From an uncultured Lachnospiraceae bacterium (GTDB taxonomy: Bacteria > Bacillota > Clostridia > Lachnospirales > Lachnospiraceae): DNA of 44,050 nt. Shown here in pieces: positions 9,840 through 18,748 of the stretch. Numbering within the stretch: the stretch's first letter is position 1; each line of letters opens with the position of its first letter. The stretch spans positions 1-44,050 of the forward strand of contig CAMZDG010000024.1 of assembly GCA_947305245.1 (NCBI GenBank), given 5' to 3'. Position numbers and translations under genes: made by a program. Under the pieces are notes generated by a model, which was given only the letters and a program-made list of their open reading frames with translations, did not search any database and was not told where the DNA came from.

Positions 9840-11312
9840 ATGAAGAGTAAAATGTTCAAGAAACTGATGGCAGCCGTTATTGCTACCACCATGACTGCAA
9901 GCCTTGCAGCATGTACTGGTAACGGCGGCGAAAGCACCGACGCTCAGGGCAGTTCTTCCAGCGAGAGCAAGCCTGCAACGCAGTCTTCTGACGTGGCTTC
10001 TTCTTCCAGCGAGGAAGTTGGCGGCTACACCGTTCTGAAGGATGCTAACGGCAATGTTTACAATCTGGGCGGCATGGAAATCATTATCCGTGACTGGTGG
10101 TCTGGTGACGGCACTCCCAAGGAGCCTACCAATGCTTTCGAAGAGGCACAGGCTGAGTACTGGGATTGGATCCAGGAGACCTACAACTTCACCATCAAGC
10201 AGATGGCTATTTCTGACTGGGGTAGCGCACCTCAGGACTTCGTAGATTACGTATCTTCCGGCGGAGATTCCAGTAACTACGTATTCACTCTTAGAAACGA
10301 TGCAGCTCTGATCTCTGCAATGAGCACTGGTCTTTGCTATGATCTTTCTACGATCGATTGCCTTGACTTCTCTAGCCAGAAGTTCCAGGCTAACCTGCTT
10401 CACAAGCAGTACAGCAAGGGCGGTAAGATCTATGCTATGTACGCTGGTCCTTCCGAGCCTCGTACCGGTATCTTCTTCAACAAGAGACTGTTGAAGGAAG
10501 CTGGCATTGATCCCGATTCCCTGTATGATATGCAGAAGAATGGCACCTGGACTTGGGACGCATTCATCGATCTGTGCGATCAGGTTCAGAAGGATAACAA
10601 CAATGATGGTGTTATCGACGTTTGGGCATGTAACGCAAACGATGGTCTGTTGACCGAGGCTGCTGTTTACTCTAACGGCGGTGAGTTCGTTGGCCAGGAT
10701 GCTTCCGGTAAGTACGTTTACAAGCTGGAAGATGCTAACACTCTGGAAGGCCTTGAGTTCGCTAACAAGATCTTTAAGAATTACTGGGAGAAGGAGCCCG
10801 AAGATGCAGCTTGGGATTACTACAAGAACAGCTTCCTTGATGGCAACTACGTATTCTGCTTCGACCAGGCTTACTGTGCACAGGAGACCGGTCCTTTCCA
10901 TGATATGGATGATGACTTTGGTTTCGTAATGTTCCCGAAGGGACCTCAGAAGAACGACTACACCAACTGCTGGGACAACAACCCCGCATGTATCCCTGCT
11001 TGCTACGATGCAGACAGAGCTTGGAAGATCGCTTTCGCTTGGAATCTGTACACCAACGACGTTCCTGGTTACGAGGATTCCGATGCTTGGAAGGCTAACT
11101 ACTACAACTCCTATCGTGACACCAGAGCTGTTGATGAGACTCTGACCATGATGAGAAGCAAAGGTATGATCACCTACCACGGCGTTATTCCTAACATGCA
11201 GTTTGGCCCTGAGCTTACTTGGGTTGTAGGACCTTTCTCTGGCCCTATTTCTGAGGTTGTATCTTCCATCTCCGATACTTGGAAGGCTTACATCGCAGAC
11301 GCTAACAAGTAA
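9840..11312 (+). CDS. Sugar-binding lipoprotein of the second ABC importer
   Basis: 490 residues. The lipobox is LAAC with the lipidated Cys at residue 25, followed by a Ser/Glu/Thr-rich linker to about residue 60. The body fits family 1 extracellular solute-binding proteins (GIFFNKRLLKEAGIDPDSLYD and WTWDAFIDLCDQVQKD are classic segments of that fold). Codons are visibly more biased to GCT, GGT and AAC than in neighbouring genes, which suggests high expression. AAAGGAGGA sits just upstream of the ATG. It is the last transporter gene and is followed by a terminator. Confidence 0.92.
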   Translation: MKSKMFKKLMAAVIATTMTASLAACTGNGGESTDAQGSSSSESKPATQSSDVASSSSEEVGGYTVLKDANGNVYNLGGMEIIIRDWWSGDGTPKEPTNAFEEAQAEYWDWIQETYNFTIKQMAISDWGSAPQDFVDYVSSGGDSSNYVFTLRNDAALISAMSTGLCYDLSTIDCLDFSSQKFQANLLHKQYSKGGKIYAMYAGPSEPRTGIFFNKRLLKEAGIDPDSLYDMQKNGTWTWDAFIDLCDQVQKDNNNDGVIDVWACNANDGLLTEAAVYSNGGEFVGQDASGKYVYKLEDANTLEGLEFANKIFKNYWEKEPEDAAWDYYKNSFLDGNYVFCFDQAYCAQETGPFHDMDDDFGFVMFPKGPQKNDYTNCWDNNPACIPACYDADRAWKIAFAWNLYTNDVPGYEDSDAWKANYYNSYRDTRAVDETLTMMRSKGMITYHGVIPNMQFGPELTWVVGPFSGPISEVVSSISDTWKAYIADANK

Positions 11313-11339
11313 TATCTCTAGTTAACTAATTCTAATAAT

Positions 11340-11375
11340 AAGGGATGGAGTTTCCGGGACCCCATCCCTTTTGTT
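11340..11375 (+). terminator. Rho-independent terminator after the binding-protein gene
   Basis: AAGGGATGG (11340-11348) pairs with CCATCCCTT (11362-11370), a perfect 9-bp stem. The loop contains a further short CC/GG pairing. TTTTGTT follows. It closes the transporter operon before the GH5 gene. Confidence 0.85.
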
Positions 11376-11442
11376 ATCTAAACATTTCGTGGTTTGAAAT
11401 AGGATATGTTTCGCTACCTTATCATTTGCATTGGAGAATATC

Positions 11443-12708
11443 ATGAAGAAGAAAAGCCTTATGACTTTGGCGGCAATCGCATTAACGCTTACGATGTTAC
11501 TTGGCGGTTGCAGCAATCAAAATACGGAAAGTACTGAAACTGCTACCGAGAGTCAGCAGGTGTCGGAATCTAGTGAAGGAAAAGAATCCTCTGAGGTGAA
11601 GGAATCCTCTTCTGAGCAGGAATCTTCTTCCGTGGAATTGAAAACTCAAGAGCCCGAGGAGCCCTTTGTCTGTGACAGATCAGCGGCGTTTGAACTCTTA
11701 TCGAATATTAAGATCGGATGGAACCTTGGAAATACCTTGGATGCACATGGCGCAGGCGCCAGCGTTGTCTCTGAGACCTATTGGGGAAACCCCAAGACGA
11801 CGCAGGAGATGATCGACGCCGTGGCAGCGCAGGGCTTTAACGCCATTCGCATTCCCGTGACGTTCGCGGAGCATGTTGGCAAGGCGCCGGACTATCAGAT
11901 CAATGAGAAATGGCTTGATCGCGTTCAGGAAGTCGTGGATTACGCGATGAACGCCGGTATGTACGTGCTTCTCGACACGCACCATGAGCCCGATTATTGG
12001 CTGAAACCGAGTAAGACTTATGAAAAAGAATGCCTGGCAGAGCTGCCCGCCATCTGGACGCAGATCGCAGAGCGTTTTAAGGACTATGATGAGCATCTGA
12101 TCTTCGAGGGCATGAACGAGCCCAGAGTCAAGGGTTCCGCAGGCGAGTGGAACGGCGGAAGCAGCCAGGAGCGGAAGATCGTGGATAAACTGAATCAGGC
12201 GTTCATTGATGCCGTGAGAAGCACCGGCGGCAACAATGAAACCAGACTCCTGATCATCTGTACCTATGGCAACAATCCCGGGTATTCCGTGATCAGCGAA
12301 TTCAAGGTTCCCGAGGACAATTATATTGCGGTTGCGGTACATATGTACACCCCGTATTATTTCACCTTTGCGGGAGACGGCGGTCAATTCTATGACACCT
12401 GGGACGGATCGGAGAAAGCGACCATCGCAAGCACGATGAAGCAGCTGAACAATTACTTTATCAAAAAAGATCTGCCTGTGATCATAACGGAGTTTGGCGC
12501 AGTAAACAAGGGGAAATCCGAAGAGGTCATCAAGTGGGCCACGGATTATCTCAGCGTCATGAACAGTTATGGCGTGAAGTGCTTTTGGTGGGACAATGGA
12601 TGCTATAATACCAATGGAGAGAATTTCGGTCTTTTCAACAGAAAGACCCTCACCTGGTATGATCAGGCGCTTGCGGACGCTCTGATCAAAGCTGCCACTG
12701 TGGAATAA
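11443..12708 (+). CDS. Glycoside hydrolase family 5 lipoprotein (endoglucanase-like)
   Basis: 421 residues from the ATG at 11443, which has GGAG 6 nt upstream; an in-frame TTG at 11431 is less likely because it lies on that ribosome site. The lipobox is LGGC with Cys23, then a Ser/Glu-rich linker to about residue 65. The catalytic domain has the GWNLGNTLDAH opening typical of GH5 cellulases, the acid/base Glu226 in GMNEPR and the nucleophile Glu350 in ITEFGA. It should be tethered on the outer face of the membrane and cut beta-1,4-glucan, mannan or a related chain into oligosaccharides for the two importers upstream. The exact substrate is not readable. Confidence 0.9.
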   Translation: MKKKSLMTLAAIALTLTMLLGGCSNQNTESTETATESQQVSESSEGKESSEVKESSSEQESSSVELKTQEPEEPFVCDRSAAFELLSNIKIGWNLGNTLDAHGAGASVVSETYWGNPKTTQEMIDAVAAQGFNAIRIPVTFAEHVGKAPDYQINEKWLDRVQEVVDYAMNAGMYVLLDTHHEPDYWLKPSKTYEKECLAELPAIWTQIAERFKDYDEHLIFEGMNEPRVKGSAGEWNGGSSQERKIVDKLNQAFIDAVRSTGGNNETRLLIICTYGNNPGYSVISEFKVPEDNYIAVAVHMYTPYYFTFAGDGGQFYDTWDGSEKATIASTMKQLNNYFIKKDLPVIITEFGAVNKGKSEEVIKWATDYLSVMNSYGVKCFWWDNGCYNTNGENFGLFNRKTLTWYDQALADALIKAATVE

Positions 12709-12734
12709 CATAATTTTGCGAAAACGCGCATAAC

Positions 12735-12752
12735 TAAGCTGTGAGGAGCTTA
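12735..12752. repeat. Short perfect inverted repeat before the subtilisin-like gene
   Basis: TAAGCT (12735-12740) and AGCTTA (12747-12752) flank a 6-nt loop, close to the chosen start at 12765. It may be an operator or a small mRNA hairpin; nothing more can be said. Confidence 0.35.
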
Positions 12753-12764
12753 TCGAGGTGGCGC

Positions 12765-14549
12765 ATGACTTGCCAGGAAGCCATTCTTTCACAGCGCACT
12801 TATGATTATATCACCGATTTTCCGGTGGAGGAGACCTTGGGAATTGATTCCGTCCTTTGTCAGGAAGCGGTGAATGACCGATTTCAGGTGATCTATGTAG
12901 ATAATGGGGCCTTGCCTAGTCTGGAGACCTCATTCTATGAATATCAGGGCATCCCCAAGCTCTACGGCCTTATGCAGGTAGGAGGGGATGCCCCTTTGAT
13001 TGCCCAAAATCCGGCCCAGCCACCCTTTGATCCCGCGGCGCTGATCGCCAGCGGGATCTCGCAGGTTCAGGGGCCGCCGCTGAATCTGACGGGCTTTGGG
13101 ACCTTGGTCTGTCTGATCGACACGGGGATTGATTATGAGAATCCGCTCTTTCGCGATGAGCTTGGGAATACGCGCATCGAGGCGATCTGGGACCAGACGC
13201 AGCAATCCGGCACGCCGCCGGAGGGATTCCTCTATGGTTCGGAATATACGAAGGAGAGGATCAACCTTGCGCTTCGAAGCGAGAACCCGAGGGAGATCGT
13301 GCCTACCACGGATGACCATGGACATGGCAATGCCCTGGCGAGCGTGGCGGTAGGCAACCTGGCAGGCATGGGGAATGCATCAGGGATTGCAGGCGTGGAA
13401 GCAGGGGTGCTGACATCACCCGCCATTCCGGCGGGGTTTCGCGGCGCGGCGCCTGAGGCGGGGATTGTTGTCGTAAAGCTTAAGCCCGCGAAGGAATATC
13501 TGCGAAACTATTACCTTCTTCCGGAGCAGGCGGTCGCCTACCAGGAAAACGACATTATGCTCGCGGTAAAATACTGTGAACAATTTTTAAAGCTTTTTCA
13601 GAGGCCCATCGTAATCTGCCTGGGGATTGGAACCTCCATGGGGAATCATGCGGGCACTTCGCCGCTCTCTGCCTACTTAAACCAGGTGGCGCTCCGCCGC
13701 GGCTGCGTGGTCGTTGTCTGCGGGGGAAACGAGGGGAATGGCGCGGGACATTTCCGCGGAAATTTTTCGGAGGGAAATGGCACGAGAGAAGTGGAGCTGC
13801 GCGTCGCGGAGGGAAATGGCGGATTTTGCATGCAGCTTTGGGGGAGACGCACGAACGTGCTCAACGTCGAGATCCGATCTCCAGGCGGCGAAACCATTCC
13901 GCCCATTCCGCTCGGCCTACGGCAGAGCATCACCTTTAGCTTTGTCTATGAGCGGACGCGCATCACGATCTATTCCACGCTAGTGGAGCCCACTTCCGGC
14001 GAGGAACTGATCTTTTTTCGATTTGTGGATCCCACACCGGGCATCTGGACGCTTCGCATCTTAGGACAGGCGGATGCGGCGGGAGGGGTCTTTGACCTGT
14101 GGCTTCCGCTGCTGCAATTCCAACAGTCTCCGGTTTATTTCTTAAGCCCAAATCCGGACGTCACATTGACGGAACCTGCCATGGCCGCTGAGGTGATCTC
14201 CGTGTCTGCTTATCAGCCTGCGAACGGAAGCTTTTTTATAGATTCGGGGCGAGGGTTCTCTAGAAATGGCGCGCCAAGGCCGGATCTGACGGCTCCGGGC
14301 GCAGATGTCTCAACGCTGTATGGAAAGCAGAGCGGTTCGGGATATGCGGCAGCCTTAACGGCCGGCGCCGCGGCACAATTTCTGCAATGGGCGGTGACGG
14401 AGGGGAACCAGATCTTTGCGGAGAGCCGCATGGTAAAGGGATATCTGATCCGCGGGGCAAGGCGCGAGCCGGACGTCACCTATCCCAGCAAGGAGTGGGG
14501 GTATGGCAAGCTGGATCTGGCCGGAACCTTTACCAGTCTTCGAAGCTAG
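12765..14549 (+). CDS. S8 (subtilisin-like) protein of the Csp group with the catalytic Ser position occupied by Gly
   Basis: 594 residues from the ATG at 12765, with GAGG 6 nt upstream; a GTG at 12741 is possible but has no clear ribosome site. The subtilase fold is clear: Asp119 in LIDTGID, His185 in DDHGHGN, and the oxyanion Asn in VVVCGGNEGNG. The serine motif, normally GTSxAA, reads G524-S525-G526-Y-A-A, so the catalytic Ser is Gly. A large insertion at about residues 325-450 has the jelly-roll pattern of Csp and related clostridial subtilases. In C. difficile, CspC is a pseudoprotease that acts in spore germination. A non-proteolytic role here is an inference, supported by the PdaA-like gene directly downstream. 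Confidence 0.82.
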   Translation: MTCQEAILSQRTYDYITDFPVEETLGIDSVLCQEAVNDRFQVIYVDNGALPSLETSFYEYQGIPKLYGLMQVGGDAPLIAQNPAQPPFDPAALIASGISQVQGPPLNLTGFGTLVCLIDTGIDYENPLFRDELGNTRIEAIWDQTQQSGTPPEGFLYGSEYTKERINLALRSENPREIVPTTDDHGHGNALASVAVGNLAGMGNASGIAGVEAGVLTSPAIPAGFRGAAPEAGIVVVKLKPAKEYLRNYYLLPEQAVAYQENDIMLAVKYCEQFLKLFQRPIVICLGIGTSMGNHAGTSPLSAYLNQVALRRGCVVVVCGGNEGNGAGHFRGNFSEGNGTREVELRVAEGNGGFCMQLWGRRTNVLNVEIRSPGGETIPPIPLGLRQSITFSFVYERTRITIYSTLVEPTSGEELIFFRFVDPTPGIWTLRILGQADAAGGVFDLWLPLLQFQQSPVYFLSPNPDVTLTEPAMAAEVISVSAYQPANGSFFIDSGRGFSRNGAPRPDLTAPGADVSTLYGKQSGSGYAAALTAGAAAQFLQWAVTEGNQIFAESRMVKGYLIRGARREPDVTYPSKEWGYGKLDLAGTFTSLRS

Positions 14550-14622
14550 GCCGCAGCCTTTGCTCATAAAATGGGCGGACGAAGAATAGAATGATTTGAA
14601 AGATATCGGCAAAGAGAGAGAG

Positions 14623-15474
14623 ATGAAGCCTTATCCCTATCAAAAAATCATTCCGGTTCTGGCCCTTTTGGTCATGGCGTTCTTCGCCGGCAGAGGTGTG
14701 GCAGACATGGTCTCTGAGATCCATTCCAAGGAGACGTGGATGCCGGTAGTATCCGAGCAGCAAACGACCATGGATTCCCCCATGCTTCCTGTCACGGAGA
14801 ACTGGGGGCTTGGCTTTGGAACCCCCGGATCGAAGCCGGCAGGAAATGCCTCGCCTGAGGAGATGGAGCGTTATCATGCTTATTACGTAGCACCTGGAGA
14901 GGAAAAGAAGATTTATCTGACCTTTGACTGCGGATATGAGAATGGAAATACCGGGGCGATCCTGGATACGCTTAAGGAACATGGCGTGTCAGCCACTTTC
15001 TTTGTGGTGGGTCATTATCTGGAATCAGCACCGGAATTGGTGAAAAGAATGGTGGAAGAAGGGCATGCCGTTGGAAATCACACCTATCATCATCCGGACA
15101 TGTCAAAGATCACGGACCTCGCGGCCTTCCGAAAGGAGATGGATGAGGTAAGGGCCTTGTTTCAAGAGGTGACGGGGCAGGAGATGCCATTTTATTATCG
15201 TCCGCCCCAGGGAAAGTATAATCAGGAAAACCTTCAGATGGCGCAGGAGCTGGGCTATGCCACCTTCTTTTGGAGCCTGGCCTACGTGGACTGGGACATA
15301 AATTGTCAGCCCACGCATGAGGAGGCCTTTTCCAAGCTGACTTCCCGGGTGCATCCGGGCGCCATTGTGCTGTTGCATAACACCTCGAAAACCAACGCCG
15401 AAATCTTGGATGAACTTCTCACGAAATGGGAGGAGATGGGCTATTCCTTTGCACCTCTGTCAGAGCTTCTATAA
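14623..15474 (+). CDS. pdaA: PdaA-like polysaccharide deacetylase (delta-lactam-forming, spore cortex)
   Basis: 283 residues from the ATG at 14623; a TTG at 14596 extends the frame but lacks a better ribosome site. An N-terminal hydrophobic helix (IIPVLALLVMAFFAG) acts as signal or anchor. NodB-fold motifs are in order: LTFDCGYENG, NHTYHHPDMS, YYRPPQGKYN, the PdaA-typical FWSLAYVDWD and a final IVLLHN. PdaA proteins carry a non-Asp residue after the first TFD, here Cys, unlike standard chitin deacetylases. PdaA removes the acetyl group from muramic residues so that muramic delta-lactam can form in spore cortex. It ends before a shared terminator. Confidence 0.88.
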   Translation: MKPYPYQKIIPVLALLVMAFFAGRGVADMVSEIHSKETWMPVVSEQQTTMDSPMLPVTENWGLGFGTPGSKPAGNASPEEMERYHAYYVAPGEEKKIYLTFDCGYENGNTGAILDTLKEHGVSATFFVVGHYLESAPELVKRMVEEGHAVGNHTYHHPDMSKITDLAAFRKEMDEVRALFQEVTGQEMPFYYRPPQGKYNQENLQMAQELGYATFFWSLAYVDWDINCQPTHEEAFSKLTSRVHPGAIVLLHNTSKTNAEILDELLTKWEEMGYSFAPLSELL

Positions 15475-15492
15475 ATCAAGCCATGACCGATA

Positions 15493-15522
15493 AAAAACCT
15501 TCCCAATGCTGGGAAGGTTTTT
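15493..15522. terminator. Bidirectional terminator between pdaA and the CbiT-like gene
   Basis: AAAAACCTTCCCA (15493-15505) pairs with TGGGAAGGTTTTT (15510-15522) around a 4-nt loop. It has A and T runs on both sides, so it can end transcription from both convergent genes. Confidence 0.9.
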
Positions 15523-15569
15523 GAAAAGTTGGCTTATCATAAGCGGTTTATAGACTGGCTCACGCGGGA

Positions 15570-16475
15570 TTATACTCTGGACTTCGCCGTGATGATCCAG
15601 GGAGCGGGCTCCTGCTTGAAGGTGTTGTTGCTGCCGAGCTTGCACACGGAGATCTGGATGGTCTCCACGTCAGCGAGCCCCAGTTCCTGCAAGGTATTCT
15701 GGATGTTTGCTGCCACCTTGAAGTCCAAGGTATAGATCACGACGTTAATGTTGGGATTGATCCCGACCAGGCAGCGAAGCTCCTGATCCGTGCTTGCGGA
15801 CGCCACGAGGAAGACAAGGCTTGGCTTCGGGCAATCCTTCATGGCCTCATCATCCACGTGATCGATGATCTTTACGTTGTGCAGACCGAAGTGCGACACG
15901 TTGTCCTCTAAGGTGGAGCGGTCCGCGCGGCTGTATTCCACGGCGATAACGCTTCCTTCCGGCGCCTGCAGGGCTGCTTCGATCGCTATACTCTCGCCGC
16001 CGATGACAACGAGGTCATCCTGCGGATCCACGGCCATTTTATTCAGGATGATGGCGCGGATCTCACTTCCTACGTAGTGGATGGAGCCGCGCTGGAACTT
16101 TTCGTTGCTCAGGCCGATCTTCGCGGTGTTCCGGGCGTTGGGATTCAGGATCAGCATGCCGGCGGATGCATTGATGCCGCGATCGATCATATCCTTGATC
16201 TGCTGATGCAGGATGGGGCCGCAGGGGTCGGAACCTTCATTGTACCAAACCTCGCACTCGCCGAGGCCAGCGCTCCACAGGCGATAGAAAATGTCGTCGA
16301 TCCCGGCATTGGTAAATACCATGGTGGTCTTATGGGCCTCCACCGTGGGGATCACGTTCTTATTTTTCTTTGTGATGTCGATCATCTTTACGTGCTCCAG
16401 GTCCAGCGAAGTATTTTTCGCAAAGTACTGCAGCCAACTCAAGATCACTTCGTTCGTAAAAATCTGTTTCTCCAT
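15570..16475 (-). CDS. CbiT/CobL-like SAM-dependent methyltransferase homologue
   Basis: 301 residues from the ATG at 16475, which follows AAGGGGG at a 10-nt gap; the frame stays open further upstream without a better ribosome site. The segment GLSNEKFQRGSIHYVGSEIR followed by LNKMAVDPQDD matches the GLPDEEF...EVRAL...L.PGD block that opens CbiT-type precorrin methyltransferases, and the remainder fits a Rossmann methyltransferase. The glycine-rich SAM loop is altered: where GAGTGS is expected it reads VIGGES. No cobalamin genes are nearby. It could be a methyltransferase for another substrate or a non-enzymatic relative. Confidence 0.55.
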   Translation of the reverse strand: MEKQIFTNEVILSWLQYFAKNTSLDLEHVKMIDITKKNKNVIPTVEAHKTTMVFTNAGIDDIFYRLWSAGLGECEVWYNEGSDPCGPILHQQIKDMIDRGINASAGMLILNPNARNTAKIGLSNEKFQRGSIHYVGSEIRAIILNKMAVDPQDDLVVIGGESIAIEAALQAPEGSVIAVEYSRADRSTLEDNVSHFGLHNVKIIDHVDDEAMKDCPKPSLVFLVASASTDQELRCLVGINPNINVVIYTLDFKVAANIQNTLQELGLADVETIQISVCKLGSNNTFKQEPAPWIITAKSRV

Positions 16476-16563
16476 GGTGAGAACCCCCTTATTTTTCTGT
16501 GTAATACAAAGCAGGTAAAACTGGTTCGCGATCATCAATTCATTAAGACGGGACATGCGATCG

Positions 16564-16941
16564 TCAGGTCATCAAGACGACATATACGATCCCGCCGATC
16601 AGTAACAAGATAAGGATCCATGCCATCACGCGCAGTACCGTCTTATATGCTTTTTGCACGTCTTCTCCCGTCTGGCCGAAGCGGTTGCGGATCGGTTCGT
16701 CCTCCCCGACGGGTATCTCGATGTTGTCCAGGAAATCATACGCTGCCTGTTCATCCTCGTCGTCCACCACGAGAATGGCCTCGCGATCGAGATGATAGAC
16801 GGCGCCGTAGCGAGGATTGAGCGGAAATTCCGTGATGTCCGTTCCGTCTAACAGAATGCGGCTCGGAACGTCATTCTCCGCCAAAAACTGTTTCTTCAGG
16901 AGAAGTGCCGTAATGTCCTTGGAACGAAAGATTTCTTTCAT
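16564..16941 (-). CDS. DUF2007-like small protein with C-terminal membrane helix
   Basis: 125 residues. Residues 1-85 follow the pattern of DUF2007 (putative signal-transducing) domains: an early strand-helix where AxLLKxxLxxxxVPSRIL matches, then ILVVDDEDEQAAYDFL, where the family has v.~~d~~~A..ll. A single transmembrane helix (RVMAWILILLLIGGIVYVVL) closes the protein. It is driven by its own divergent promoter and lies 88 nt upstream of the CbiT-like gene, perhaps one transcript. Function unknown. Confidence 0.6.
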   Translation of the reverse strand: MKEIFRSKDITALLLKKQFLAENDVPSRILLDGTDITEFPLNPRYGAVYHLDREAILVVDDEDEQAAYDFLDNIEIPVGEDEPIRNRFGQTGEDVQKAYKTVLRVMAWILILLLIGGIVYVVLMT

Positions 16942-16985
16942 GTGATCACGCCCTAAAAAGGATGCAGAAACGTCTGCTCACCACT

Positions 16986-17014
16986 AGTATATCACTTTCT
17001 CCTTTGTTTGTAAA
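16986..17014 (-). promoter_or_regulatory. Sigma-A promoter of the DUF2007-like gene
   Basis: Read on the minus strand: -35 TTTACA (17009-17014), a 17-bp spacer, and -10 TATACT (16986-16991). Transcription would begin near 16979, about 38 nt before the start codon. It is back to back with the guaA promoter. Confidence 0.7.
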
Positions 17015-17021
17015 AAAAATC

Positions 17022-17050
17022 TTGTCATAATAGGCAGGTTAATTTATAAT
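17022..17050 (+). promoter_or_regulatory. Sigma-A promoter of guaA
   Basis: -35 TTGTCA (17022-17027), a 17-bp spacer, and a perfect -10 TATAAT (17045-17050). The start would be near 17057, giving a leader of about 45 nt. That is too short for a purine riboswitch, and none is seen. Confidence 0.85.
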
Positions 17051-17102
17051 TATTCTGTTTTTAGTTGGTTAGGGCTTAAAGTGGGAACGGGAGGAGAAAT
17101 GC

Positions 17103-18686
17103 ATGGAAAGTCTTTCTCAGGAAAAGGTACTGGTCATTGATTTTGGCGGCCAGTATAACCAGCTTGTCGCGAGGCGCGTGCGTGAATGCAACGTGTACTG
17201 CGAGATCTATTCTTATAAAACCGATCTGCAGAAGATCAAGGACATGAATCCCAAGGGCATCATTCTGACGGGCGGCCCTTCGAGTTGTTATGAAGAGGGC
17301 GCTGCGACCTGTTCGCCGGAGCTTTTTTCGCTTGGCGTGCCTGTGTTAGGGCTTTGCTATGGCGCACAGCTCATGAGCCACGTGCTTGGCGGCAAGGTGG
17401 AGCGCGCGGCGGCCAGGGAGTATGGAAAGACGGAGGTTGACGTGGACGTGACCTCGCCTCTGTTTTGTGGCGTTACGCCCCATACCGTCTGCTGGATGAG
17501 CCATTTCGATTATATTTCACAGCTTGCACCGGGCTTCCGCGCGGTGGCGACGACGGCGAACTGTCCCGTGGCGGCCGCCGAGTGTCAGGAAAAGGGCCTC
17601 TACGCCATCCAGTTCCATCCGGAAGTGCTTCACACGGCGGAAGGCTCCAAAATGCTTTATAACTTTGTGAGAAATATCTGCGGCTGCGCCGGAAGTTGGA
17701 AGATGGATTCCTTTGTCGCAAGCACCATTGAAGAGATCCGAAAGAAAGTCGGCAACGGACGCGTTCTTCTGGCACTGTCCGGCGGCGTGGATTCCTCCGT
17801 TGCGGCAGGGCTTCTTTCCAGGGCCATCGGAAAGCAACTGACCTGTGTCTTCGTTGACCACGGTCTACTTCGCAAGAACGAGGGCGATGAGGTCGAGAGC
17901 GTCTTCGGTGAGGGCGGCCAGTTCGACTTAAACTTCGTGCGCGTGAATGCGCAGCACCGCTATTACGTAAAGCTTGCCGGCGTGACGGAGCCGGAGCGCA
18001 AGCGCAAGATCATCGGCGAGGAGTTCATCCGTGTCTTTGAGGAAGAAGCGAAGAAGATCGGTGCCGTGGACTTCCTGGCACAGGGCACCATCTATCCCGA
18101 CGTGGTGGAGAGCGGCCTTGGCGGCGAGTCAGCCGTGATCAAGTCCCATCATAATGTTGGAGGACTTCCTGATTTCGTGGATTTCAAGGAGATCATCGAG
18201 CCCCTTCGGAACCTATTCAAGGATGAGGTTCGTCAGGCGGGCCTGGAGCTTGGCATTCCTGAAAGACTGGTGTTCCGTCAGCCCTTCCCCGGTCCGGGAC
18301 TTGGCGTTCGCATCGTCGGCGACGTGACGGAGGAGAAGGTGAAGATCGTGCAGGACGCTGACGCCATCTACCGCGAGGAGCTGGAGGCGGCGGCAGCTGC
18401 ATATAAGAAGGAGAACGGCAAGGAGGCACCCTGGATGCCGAACCAGTACTTTGCCGCCCTGACCAACATGCGTTCCGTCGGCGTTATGGGTGACGAGCGC
18501 ACCTATGATTATGCCATCGCGCTTCGCGCCGTGCAGACCATCGACTTCATGACGGCGGAATGCTCCTGCCTTCCCTGGGAGGTCCTTCAGAAGTCCATGA
18601 GCCGCATCATCAACGAAGTCCGCGGCGTCAACCGGGTACTCTATGACATCAGCTCCAAGCCCCCCGGAACGATCGAATTCGAATAA
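17103..18686 (+). CDS. guaA: GMP synthase (glutamine-hydrolysing), full length
   Basis: 527 residues, normal for bacterial GuaA. The N-terminal class I glutaminase domain has the nucleophile Cys85 in GLCYGAQ and the His172/Glu174 pair in FHPE. The ATP-pyrophosphatase domain follows with SGGVDSS near residue 226. The C-terminal dimerisation domain ends in KPPGTIEFE. The enzyme makes GMP from XMP, ATP and glutamine in the cytosol. GGGAGGAG lies 6 nt before the ATG. A second protein similar to only the synthetase half is encoded at 40164-41144, so the cell appears to have two such enzymes. Confidence 0.97.
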   Translation: MESLSQEKVLVIDFGGQYNQLVARRVRECNVYCEIYSYKTDLQKIKDMNPKGIILTGGPSSCYEEGAATCSPELFSLGVPVLGLCYGAQLMSHVLGGKVERAAAREYGKTEVDVDVTSPLFCGVTPHTVCWMSHFDYISQLAPGFRAVATTANCPVAAAECQEKGLYAIQFHPEVLHTAEGSKMLYNFVRNICGCAGSWKMDSFVASTIEEIRKKVGNGRVLLALSGGVDSSVAAGLLSRAIGKQLTCVFVDHGLLRKNEGDEVESVFGEGGQFDLNFVRVNAQHRYYVKLAGVTEPERKRKIIGEEFIRVFEEEAKKIGAVDFLAQGTIYPDVVESGLGGESAVIKSHHNVGGLPDFVDFKEIIEPLRNLFKDEVRQAGLELGIPERLVFRQPFPGPGLGVRIVGDVTEEKVKIVQDADAIYREELEAAAAAYKKENGKEAPWMPNQYFAALTNMRSVGVMGDERTYDYAIALRAVQTIDFMTAECSCLPWEVLQKSMSRIINEVRGVNRVLYDISSKPPGTIEFE

Positions 18687-18690
18687 AAAG

Positions 18691-18728
18691 AAAACCCAAC
18701 AAACCAGACAAGAGGTTTGTTGGGTTTT
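18691..18728. terminator. Bidirectional terminator between guaA and the mgtC-like gene
   Basis: AAAACCCAACAAACC (18691-18705) pairs with GGTTTGTTGGGTTTT (18714-18728), a 15-bp perfect stem with an 8-nt loop, A-rich before and T-rich after. Confidence 0.93.
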
Positions 18729-18748
18729 TTTATTGGCTTTGAAAGTAG

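Noticed and set aside
9762..11180. A 472-codon open frame on the minus strand
   Set aside because: It mirrors the highly biased codons of the binding-protein gene; the plus-strand lipoprotein is certain.
16942..17102. Purine riboswitch upstream of guaA
   Set aside because: The leader after the promoter is only about 45 nt and no aptamer pairing is seen.
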